64,000 nucleotides of DNA from Paroedura picta (taxonomy: Eukaryota; Chordata; Lepidosauria; Squamata; Gekkonidae): positions 14,876,501 through 14,940,500 of the forward strand of contig NC_135384.1 in assembly GCF_049243985.1 (NCBI RefSeq). Direction: 5' to 3'. The position numbers and the translations under genes were made by a program. Shown piece by piece: positions 44,379 through 54,500 of this stretch. Numbering within the stretch: position 1 is the first letter of the stretch; each line of letters begins with the position of its first letter. The notes beneath the pieces are model-generated. The model did not search any database, was not told where the DNA came from, and saw only the letters and a program-made list of their open reading frames with translations.

Positions 44379-45250
44379 TCAATAGTTCTTTATGAGAAAC
44401 TTTCTGTTGTTGAGTTGAGGCCTCAGAACAATGATATAACATTTGGGAAGAAAAATGCAACCAAGTAAGCCGGCACTAGAGGTTAAGATGGAGAAGATCT
44501 CCACAGCCACCATGGATTTCCCTTTGGTGCTCAGGTAGCTTGGAATAAAAGACAGCCAAACACTGCAAAAGAGTAACATGCTAAAAGTGATAAACTTGGC
44601 CTCATTGAAACTGTTGGGTAACTTCCTGGCTAGGAAAGACACAATGAAGCTGACTGCAGCTAGGAAGCCCATGTAGCCAAGGACACAGAAAAACATGGCA
44701 GTTGAGCCCTCGTTACATTCCAGTATGATTGTCTCCTTCAAAGAATGCAGGTCCTTATCTGGGAATGGAGAAGAAGTACTGATCCAAAGAACACAAACTC
44801 CTACTTGAATAAGGGAGCAAGAAAGGACAAGATAATATGCCTGTATTTTCCCCACCAATGGCCTTAGCCTAGAGCCTGGTTTGGTAGCCACAAAGGCCAG
44901 AACCACAGTGAGTGTTTTGGCCAGTATACTCGAAATAGCCACTGAGAATATGATGCCAAAACTTGTTTGTCGGAGAAGGCAGGTCACCTTTCCAGGCTGC
45001 CCAATGAAGAGCAAGGCAGAGAGGAAGCAATGAGTAAGGGAGATGAGAAGAAGATAGGTCAGAGTATCCCGATGTTTCACAAATATTCCAAGCACCAAAA
45101 CTGTGACCATGGAGAAAGAAATAGCCAAGGTTGCTAAAATGAATCCCATGGGTTCTTCATAAGAAAGGAAGCTTACATCTTTTGGAACACATTCATCTTT
45201 GTTGTAATTCGAATAGTGATCTTTTGGACAGATGTTACAGCTATCCATGT
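44379..45250 (-). pseudogene. VMN2R: V2R-5 exon 6 with 27-bp in-frame deletion
   Basis: 872 bp. [12 protein letters not shown] replaces [18 protein letters not shown]. Otherwise open to the stop (FLIKNY). The CT tract at its acceptor is degenerate. Confidence 0.93.
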
Positions 45251-45504
45251 CTGGAAGGAGAGAAAGTGGAGAGTGGTGTGTTATTTCATGATTGGTCTGT
45301 TGTTTGGAAGAAATATTTTTAAAATATGGACATTCCTAATGAATCTGATTATGTTTGCTGGCATAGGAGAGCGTCATTTTTGGATAGATAGCAGCCTTCT
45401 TGCACTTCAGTAAGGGCATATCTTTACTGAAAAAATACTTTTGAAAACACTCCAAGAATATTATTATTTAAAATGAAGATAGAGCGAAGAGCGGATTTTT
45501 TCCA

Positions 45505-45735
45505 TATTGAATTTAATTACCCCTAGAAGTCCCAAATCTGCTTACAAACACCTTTCCCTCTGTTTTCCCTGAGAGTTAGATCTCTAAGCCATCTGCTTTG
45601 GAAGAACAACTCTAAGTCATCTGTGATTAGCCCTTGGTCACCCACATGTCGGTGGGGGGAGAGTATGGATTTTAACCTGGTGCTATGGACTAGAGTCCCC
45701 CACTCTGAATCACTACACCACCACATTAGCTCTGA
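45505..45735 (-). repeat. Old tRNA-SINE copy
   Basis: Minus-strand SINE body in intron 5 of V2R-5, recognisable from GGTCACCCACATGTCGGTGG and the B-box area. Confidence 0.55.
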
Positions 45736-45799
45736 AGACATTTTAAAAGAATTAATTTAGGGAAGCATAAAATGAAGATCTCTTTGATAAGTGAGAATA

Positions 45800-46380
45800 T
45801 CTCTTTTTAACATGCTCGCACTCCCCGGCCCCTGGAAACGCTTTTAACCTACCGCACCCGGGGGAAATGCATTCCCAGGGGCCTGGGAAAGCTGTTAACC
45901 CCCCCCCCAGTAAAAGACGTTCCCAGGGTCCGGGGAGTGCACTTACCGGCTCACAGAGCTGCCCCCCATGACGGCTGCCTCCCCGCGACATCTGGGAAGG
46001 CTCCCACGGGCCTACCTTCCCTCTCGGTGGCCAGCAGAGGAATGGCCACTGTGTGGGGAAGGTTTGGCCTCATGGAGGGTGGGGTGGGTTTGCGCCTCCC
46101 AATTTATTTATTATATTTACATTTAAATATAATAAATAAATTTGCCTGGCCAAACAGCCAATCAGCAGTCTGGGCTCGCACTCCCCAGCCCATGGGAACG
46201 CTGTTAACCTCCCCCCCTGGGAAAAAGCACTCCCTGGCCCCTGGAAACACTTTTTCCTGGGGTGGGGTGGGTTGAAAGGCCTCACGCCTCCCGATTGGAC
46301 CCTCTGCTTGTCAGTGCCAATGGGCACCCTTCCTCATCCCAGACAGGGCCTGCCTTCAGGGCCCTTACTCTTTTATTTAA
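45800..46380. other. GC-rich insertion with internal repeats and a perfect hairpin
   Basis: Present only in intron 5 of V2R-5. GCTCGCACTCCCC and GGTTAACAGC-like motifs recur several times. At 46101-46142 a perfect 19-bp inverted repeat (AATTTATTTATTATATTTA, loop CATT) interrupts the GC-rich sequence. No gene or known element recognised. Confidence 0.6.
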
Positions 46381-46632
46381 TCTGCTCTGCAGAAGCGGTT
46401 AAAGAAAAGATTATATCAGCATACCTGTAGCATGCAGAGGGCAAATCCTGGATTATTTTTATGTTTAGATGAAGAGTTGGGAAACTTATTCATCATCCAG
46501 AAAAGGAAACAAGAAGACAAGGTTATGTTCAGACACGAGAGATCATATATATTTTGGGCCATGACCTTATATTGAGTCTAGTTGAATATGATACTGCCGA
46601 TGACTGGCATCTCAGTTTATTCTGTTTCCTAC

Positions 46633-46759
46633 CTATCTTTTCAGAGATCATCCCATCTGAACATGGAACACAGTCATAGCAGCAAAATTTCATTCCCTCC
46701 TTCTTTTGTTGATTGTAGCCCGGAAAGCAGTGACCATTGCACTCAGAAAGTGGTAGAAT
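46633..46759 (-). pseudogene. VMN2R: V2R-5 exon 5
   Basis: 127 bp, open: ILPLSECNGHCFPGYN to MISEKI. Splice sites kept. Confidence 0.9.
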
Positions 46760-46874
46760 CTGTCCATAAACAGGAAGTGAGACTGGCACCCACTTGTCCA
46801 ATGAGGAACTCAGATGAACACAGTCTGAGGATAAGAGCTATTATTTTGTCCCCCTTTTAAGTTGGCCAAAGCCT

Positions 46875-47060
46875 CTAAAAGCAGCTACTTCTCCACACAA
46901 CAGGCACCCAGTGAGGTAGGTGAGACTGAGAGACATCTAAGAACTGTGACTGGCCCAAGATCTCCCAGCTGGCTTTGTGGCAGAGTATGGAATCAAACAG
47001 CGTACTCCAGTTTAGAGGCCACCACTCTTAGCCACTATACCCAGCTGGCTCTCTAAGGAA
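46875..47060 (-). repeat. Old tRNA-SINE copy
   Basis: Paralogous in position to 21395-21560, 32650-32830 and 56045-56245 in the other intron-4 copies. Inserted before the duplications. Confidence 0.6.
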
Positions 47061-47677
47061 AATAATGTATGAAACCATGGTTTAAATCATAGAGCTATGA
47101 AAACTCACAGGTTTTACTTTGGAATAGTCTTTCCCTAATCTTCCTTACATAGTTGTTATTTATGTTCTTGGGAGAATTAAATGGAGGAGATGATACATAT
47201 ATTTAAAGCTACTTTATCTAAATAAGGGGGGATACAATGCAGTCCCATTCTCCCATTCATTAGGTGGCTAGGCATGCTAACAACCAATGTACAACTTGCT
47301 CCCATGTAATTAGTATAACTCACCCAGATGAGCAATGGCTACCTGATAACCACACAAATCACCTAAACCCAGAAGCCACCCCTGCCCAATTTGTACAAAT
47401 TACCATAATTCTTGGTGACCACCACACAGCTTCCCTTAATGATTTGCTACCTCACCAGTTTTGAAACTTAACCAGACTTTTCTCAGGGAGAATCAACTAG
47501 GGAGAAAGAAGGGAAACCTGAGACCGATTGGTAGATGCAGCTGAATGGGGTGACTTTGAATAAAAATCCCATGGATCCATCCCTTGGAGATAAAACTTGA
47601 CTTTGACCTAATTCCATGGTTTAATTACAGACAAAATACAAACAAGGATTTATTTTCTCTACATGAAGATATCCCAC

Positions 47678-47905
47678 CTGGTTAAATGTTCTGTGCCAAA
47701 CAATTTGATCATTATGAAGGGTCAATTCTTCACCTGGAGAAGCCCAAGGATCAAGTCTTCCAACTTTCAGTCTAATGAAGGAGCCATTTGGGAAAGTGAC
47801 CCAGTTGGTAACATCAAAACCACTTTTCAGTTCCCCATTTTCATTAAAATGTATTGTTTCACCAGCACTGTTGTTGAATGTGATGCTTCTTAAAAAAAGA
47901 TTTAT
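47678..47905 (-). pseudogene. VMN2R: V2R-5 exon 4
   Basis: 228 bp, open: [16 protein letters not shown] to HRTFNQ, like V2R-3. Confidence 0.92.
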
Positions 47906-49173
47906 CTGATTGAAAAAAAAAAAACAATTGTAAGCAATTTATTGAATTACCATGGGCCATATTGTGTCTTAAACTTTAAGACTTAAAGGTACTGGGACAA
48001 ATGGTATCCTGTGCTACCCTGAGATGATAGTGATGCTGTTGATTCATTGATAATAAAGCAAAGTTGGGTTTAATTAATTAAGGCCTTTTGGCTTGGGTTT
48101 GAATTCCCCTAAAGTATTAGAGTCACTATTTGGTATCTTGCCAGACTGAGACCCAGAACTCTCTAGTTCGTAGGTCCTTTAGCAAGTCTTGACTGGTGAA
48201 TCACATATGAACTTTCCTTAAGAGGTTTCCTTTGGCTATGATGGTTGATCCCTGTATTGCATTTGAGTGGATATAATGCATTCCATGTGGATCTGCCTCT
48301 GAAGGGTGCTCAGATATTCATCTTGGTTTCCGAAAAACTTTTAGTACACTAACTGCAGTGGTTAGCATCCTACTATGATGGAATGAGCAGAATTAAATGG
48401 GCTGTTGTTTGTTATCATACAGTTCCTAGTGATTGAAAATCATGCCTAGAGGATTTTGCTGCAACATCTCATAAGTGCTGTATGAACATGTGAATGTCTA
48501 TAGGTGTTAACACCACACAGAGCCAGAGAGCTTTGACTGACAGGCTGCTCAAAGGCATTTTAGGTTAGTATCAGTTGAACATAAAGACTTTGGAATTGAT
48601 GCCTGAAGAGAACACAATTTAGTTCAGACATAGAACATGTACTGCTGAACTCTGTCTGCAGAGAGTTTAGCACTGACTAAGAGCATTTTATCAAAGACAG
48701 AGGACTGGGAAGGCTGGCAAGGAGGAGTGGGAAAATTGGGCTAGGTAAAGGGATTTAGAGAAGTAATAACCTGAGTAGTTGATATAAGAGAAATGAAAGG
48801 GAAAGCCAATTTTTGAGGGTGTGAAGGAGATGAGATCAACAAACTGTGTTACCTAAAGAAGTGCATGAACCCAGCTCTCAAGTAAACATGATCTCCAGCA
48901 AACCAGATCTGTGTGCTCTCACAAACAGACTGAAGATTATCTACAAACAATTGCTTGCTATGATTTTTTTTCTTCACTGATTCACTCTGCTTATTGGTGC
49001 TGCAACAATTTCAGTGTTCTTCATGATTAGGTGATCTGTCCTTGTATTGGGTATATGTCTGGAAAACTGTTTCAAAATCTGGACATGGATTTATGCGGTA
49101 CAAATATTTAAAATGTCATAAAAATGTGAAAAAGTAGGATGTCTTTATGATGTTCAGTTTGAGAAGCAATTAC

Positions 49174-49655
49174 CTGCCAGGGTAGCACATTAGAGAAGTC
49201 TAAATTTCTTCCTTTCTCTCTTGTTCTGCATTGTGATCTGAGTATGAAAAAGGCATGCAAAGTTTGTGCCACTGCATAAACAGCATTGTACACATCATAA
49301 CTGTGGCCAGTCATGTTCATTTCAATATAAACAAGTGGAAGGGAATCCAGCTTCTCTTCTCCCGTGCACATTCTCTTGCTGTCCCCATGAACATCTGGAT
49401 TCCTCAGTGAACAACTGAATGCCTGCTCCCAGAAGTTCTCATTAAAACCATCTCCTTTTTCCCAGAAGGGGCTTATGGACTGCAGAAATGTTTTGAATCC
49501 GGGTGGCTGATTGGAGTGAACTGCAAGAGATAAGGCACCATGGAAGGTTTCTACATCCCGAACTCTTTGAGCAGACACTGATTCAAAATCCCAGTGGCAT
49601 GTGATGATCCACACCTTATGCAAGGGAGGAAATGAACAAAATGTTCCTAAAACCT
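49174..49655 (-). pseudogene. VMN2R: V2R-5 exon 3, 3' part only
   Basis: About 482 of 858 bp. Homology stops abruptly after AATGTTCCTAAAACC on the plus strand. Donor CAG/GTAATT kept. Confidence 0.92.
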
Positions 49656-50000
49656 ACTGGATCATATTGAACAATTTTTAATGTAAGTATGAACTGCTAT
49701 GAGGCACATGTCTTCATGCTGTTCATTTGGTGTAGGGGTCCCTTAATTAGTAATAAATTCTGTTATTTAAAGAGTTCCTGTAGGAGGAGATAGTGGCATC
49801 AACAATAGGATGTTGTGTATATGTGTCGGGGCAGTAAAAAGGCTATGCTACATGATATGACTCATCATGTGTTCCTTCCAAGCTAAACGCTTTGATCAGA
49901 CACTCGTAGAGTTGCCTGCTCTGTGTTCAAAAAACCTGGAGACTTTAGGGGTGAAGCCTGCAGACTGCAGAGTTCTGCCAAGGGAGGGACCTAAGTGTTA
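49656..50000. other. Unassigned sequence at the V2R-5 breakpoint
   Basis: 49656 to about 49920 matches nothing else in the window. From about 49920 an unclassified interspersed repeat begins and continues to about 50110. No gene seen. Confidence 0.5.
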
Positions 50001-50647
50001 TATAATGCCATACTGCCCACCATCTAAGAAGCCATCTTCTCCAGGGGACCTGATTGATGTAGTCTGGACATGAGCTGTAATTCTGGGGCATTCCCAGGTC
50101 CTACTTGGATTCTGGCATCCGTAGTCAAACATCAGTCTCAATAATGTTATTTAAAGGCCATAGAAGGTTATTTTCCATAGGAGAGATGGCACATGGGAAG
50201 AAAAAGACTCTTGTTCTTCCCTGGCCCCCTTCCCTGTCCCAAGTAGGAAGTACTTTCACACATTTTGAGCTGTGTGTGGACTATTCTAAGCACTCAAGGC
50301 TCAGCATAGACTATTCCAGTAAAATTCTTTCTCTGGGGCCTTTTCCAGCAGTGATTGCATCTCCTGTTCTGAAAGGATCAGATTTGGGGAGATAAATTCC
50401 ATTACCGGAGAAATCTAGATAATCAAGGAAAAACTAAATGGCTTTTGCAGTGGTGATACTAAGGATTAAAATGTGGGGAAATGCACGGTTTGGTGTGGAG
50501 ACATGTTTGGTAATGCCTAAGAATTGTGGCTATGTGCTACCATTAAGGAAAAACATGGTAATGAACCAAAATACCAGTTTTTGTGTGTATCCTTGAGGAT
50601 TTAATCATGCATAATTGTCCCGGGAACTTGTCCCAGTGAATACTTTA
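50001..50647 (-). repeat. V2R 3'-flank block, copy 5
   Basis: Sequence after the V2R-6 stop codon, paralogous to 4060-4718. Probably includes the 3' UTR. Confidence 0.7.
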
Positions 50648-51549
50648 TCAATATTTCTCCCTTACAAGAAACTTTCTGTTGTTGAGTTCAGGCCTCAGGA
50701 CAATGATATAACATTTGGGAAGAAAAATGCAACCAAGTAAGCCAGCACTAGAGATTAAGATGGAGAAGATCTCCACAGCCACCATGGATTTCCCTTTGGT
50801 GCACAGGTAGCTTGGAATAAAAGACAGCCAAACACTGCAAAAGAGCAACATGCTGAAAGTAATCAACTTTGCCTCATTGAAACTGTCAGGTAACTTCCTT
50901 GCTAGAAAAGCCACCATGAAGCTGAATGCAGCTAGAAAGCCCATGTAGCCCAGGACACAGAAAAACATGGCTGCTGAGCCCTCGTTACATTCCAGTATGA
51001 TTGTCTCCTTCAAAGAATGCAGGTCCCTATCTGGGAATGGAGAAGAAGTACTGATCCAAAGAACACAAATGCCTACTTGGACAAGGGAGCAAGCAAAAAC
51101 CAGATAATATGCCTGTCTTTTCCCCACCAATGGCCTTAGCCTAGATCCTGGTTTGGTAGCCACAAAGGCTAGAACCACACTGAATGTTTTGGCCAGAACA
51201 CTAGAAATAGCTATTGAGAATATGATGCCAAAACTTGTTTGTCGGAGAAGGCAGGTCATCTTTCCAGGCTGCCCAATGAAGAGTAAAGCAGAGAGGAAGC
51301 AATGAGCAAGGGAAATGAGAAGTAGATAAGTCAGGCTGCGGTTGTTGGCCTTGACTATGGGAGTATCCTGGTACTTCAAAAATATTCCAAGCACCACAGC
51401 TGTGACCAGGGAGAAAGAAATAGCTAACATTGCTAAGATGAAACCTATTGGTTCTTCATAAGACAGGAAGCTTACATCCTTGGGGACACATTGATTTTTG
51501 TTGTAATTCGAATAGTGATCTTGCGGACAAATGATACAGCTATCCATGT
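50648..51549 (-). CDS. VMN2R: V2R-6 exon 6 (7TM domain)
   Basis: 902 bp from [20 protein letters not shown] to [11 protein letters not shown]. Contains [13 protein letters not shown] and [18 protein letters not shown]. The acceptor CTCTTCAG is preceded by a CT-rich tract. Confidence 0.95.
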
Positions 51550-54500
51550 CTGAAGAGAGAGAGAAAGAGAGAGAGAGAATTTATCATTATCATTAATTCA
51601 ATTTTTGCCCCCCACTTCTGAATGGCTCATGGTGGGTTACAAGGTCTTTATAAAATCTCCAATAACACTCAAAACCACAGACAAATATACAATCAAAATT
51701 GAGAAGATAAAATAGGATATGGCGTAAAAAACAATTTCTGTTTTGATTCAACACATCCCCCCTGATATAATCTCCTAGAGGGAGGAAGGAAGAGGGGCAG
51801 ATGGACTCCATAGGCACCATATACATAGTTGTATTACGTTATACTATTTCCGGATTTGTCTGCTTTTACACCGCATTTTGTCCTGAACCAGCGTACAAGC
51901 AACTTTCCCATCATTTCCCTAGAACAGACACCTTGTGAGGTAGGTGGTGCTGCGAGAATTCTAAGAGAACAGCTCTGTAGGATTAACTCTAAGAGAACTG
52001 TTATCAGGCTAAGGTCATCCAGCTGGCTGGAACTGGAGAACTGTAGAATATCTCTTTTAAACATGCTGTAATGAATATTTTTTTTCTAGATTGCATTGAA
52101 CTAGTATATACTCTTGAGCAATATTCAGTTCTGATGGCACTGTCACAGTTCCACAGGCCTGTAGAACAGAACGTTCTCCTATGTCTTTCCTTGAGGCCAG
52201 CGCGGATAAGATCAGGGGCCCCTCCAAAGCCTAAGTCGGGATATCAGGCTACTCCTCGTAACCCCTGAGGCGGGATGCTGTCTGGTTTTGATTGGAGTAA
52301 GATGGATCATTATTTTGTCCAGAAATACAAGACTATGTGTGCTGTATTTTTATATGTTGGATCCTATGGGGGGGGTTATGGGGAAATGTTGTTACCTGTC
52401 TTAAGCCACATGCGGGAGTGGCAGGCTGGAAAATAAATAATAAATAAATAAAAATAAATAAATAATAAGAGAACTGGGTTGTGTAGATTAGGAGGAAATC
52501 TCAGCAATGATTTTAGAAAGATTCACACTCCTCATTACATTATATAGATATAATGTTTGCCACAGCATAATGACTGAGCTGCAGAAAAAGTTTGTTTAAA
52601 ATACTAATATTTTTGATAATCAGGTGCACATACTGAAAATGAAAACTACCGATATAATCTCTACTCTATCCTGTATATTACAATCAACAATTACAAATGG
52701 AATATATGAGGGAGTAAAAAACCCTAAGGGTCTTCCTCAATGGTCAAATAATTTTAAATGCACTTAAACAATAAAATGGCATAATATTGGGCTTGATAGA
52801 TGGTAAAATAATTCTACAAAGTGAATAATATTTATGAGTTTGTGCTCCATATTAGACAACTTTTATCTATATACTAGACCTAAAGCCCATTACCTGGTTA
52901 GATGCAAAGGGTACTAGTGGGGTACGTGGGAGGGAGGGAGGGAGGGAGGGCAGGAACTCCTGGAGCCCTCTCCCCCTATGGTTAGGGAGAGGCCTGATGT
53001 GGTACAGCCATGTCTCCAGGAGCCCCGCTACTGCACCAAGCAGGCCTGACACCCCCCATGAGCTACTTGAGTGGTTCTGAGAGGCTTGGCCAAGCAGGGC
53101 CAGACAGCCCTGCCTGCCCCCCATCAGATAAAGGCCTGGTGCTGAACAGCTGCACAGCCAAGCTTCCCAGAGCTGCTGAGGCTTGGCTGCGCAGTGCCAG
53201 GCAGCCCTGTTCCCCCCACCCCCATTAGCAAAAAGCCACTTGAGCAGCTCCTGGAGGCTTGACCAGGTGGTGTAAGGCCTACCTCCACCCCCCGTGACAT
53301 CCAGTAGCCAAATGGTAGCCACCAGCTTTGCCGGGTTTGTGGGGTGTTGGGCCTGAGGTGTGCCAGCCAATCAGGAGCTGTGCAGCTTCTGATTGGGATG
53401 GATTCAGAATCTGGACACTCTGGAGGCACAGACATTGTCTACCCAGGAGGCTATTTTAGAAATATTAAGAGGAGTAAAAAGTGTTAAAGATAAGTTGTCA
53501 CCTTATAGATTTTTTTTACCAACCAAGCAAGCCCCAGTGATATGTTATGTTATAGTATAAGATCATTTGGCATTATTTGGTCTCTGAGAAAGACCCTTAG
53601 TGTCCAAACACTTTTGGTCTTACTTCCTTATTAATCAACCAAAGAAGCAAGCAACATGAAAAGTGTATGCCCAGACTCTAAAGATCAAGTATTTCATGGG
53701 CCATGAAATTATAAGTTGAATATAATACTGTGTATAATTGACATCTCTGTTTTAATAACAATTTTTTAATTTTCATTTTACACAAGATAGAAAAATACAA
53801 GTACACTAATAAGGCCCATCATATTGCATAAAATAGAAATATAAAGTACAGTAAGCCCTAATTGTGAATACTGATAATTATACAACTAACAATACCCCCC
53901 TGCAATATAATGTCCCTTTATGATTCATTGTGGACCCCATTGTTCTCGAAAAGCATCTTCTGTTTTGCCATTAACAATCAATGTCAATTTTGCCATTTTG
54001 GCAAGATCTACCGGTTTATCTAACCAGTTATCTATTGAAGGTAAATCTTTCGACTTCCATTTCCTGGCCAGTATCAATCTTGCTACCATAGCCATGCAGA
54101 AAAAGAAAGTTCTGGTTTGAGGTTGAACTGCGGTGTAATACTTAATAATGTACATTAAGGTTTTAAAGGAAATTTTTGAATCAAGATTTTCTCTAGAAAA
54201 GTGTGGACCTTGATTCAGAATTCATAAATTTTCTTACATTTCCATCACATATGAAAAAAGAGCCTACTTTGTCTATACATTTTCAACACTTGTTATCACA
54301 ACTTTTCACAATCCTTGCAATCACTTTATCAGTCACATAACACCTATAAAATATTTTATAGCAATTTTCTTTAAGGATTTGACTATTTGTAAGCTTAGGA
54401 ATTCTAAACCGGACATAGTTCCATTGTTCTAACATCACATTTGTCTCAATATTTTGCATCCATTTAATCAAGCCAGGCTTTACCCGTTCCATCTCAGTTT

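Larger units (their letters stand above)
44379..49655 (-). pseudogene. VMN2R: V2R-5: 5'-truncated, mosaic V2R
   Basis: Only part of exon 3 (49174-49655), exon 4 (47678-47905), exon 5 (46633-46759) and exon 6 (44379-45250) remain. Exons 1 and 2 and the start of exon 3 are gone, replaced by about 350 bp of other sequence before the 3' flank of V2R-6. The retained exons are open and in phase. Exon 6 lacks 27 bp, removing PIVKANNRS from loop 1/TM2, a highly conserved class C segment. Without a signal peptide and half the flytrap it cannot be a normal receptor. Exon 3 reads like V2R-6 in its first part ([16 protein letters not shown]) and like V2R-2 at its end ([17 protein letters not shown]). Exons 4 and 5 read like V2R-2 and V2R-3, so it is a recombinant. 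Confidence 0.88.

Noticed and set aside
44379-51549. V2R-5 and V2R-6 exon 6 as alternative 7TM exons of one gene
   Set aside because: V2R-6 has its own exon 6 upstream in transcription order, ending in a stop and 3' flank. Splicing onward to V2R-5 would need to skip it; no evidence for this.
52867-53435. Open frames of 167 and 103 residues
   Set aside because: They lie inside the GC-rich Helitron interior and show no domain. Captured coding sequence is possible but unsupported.
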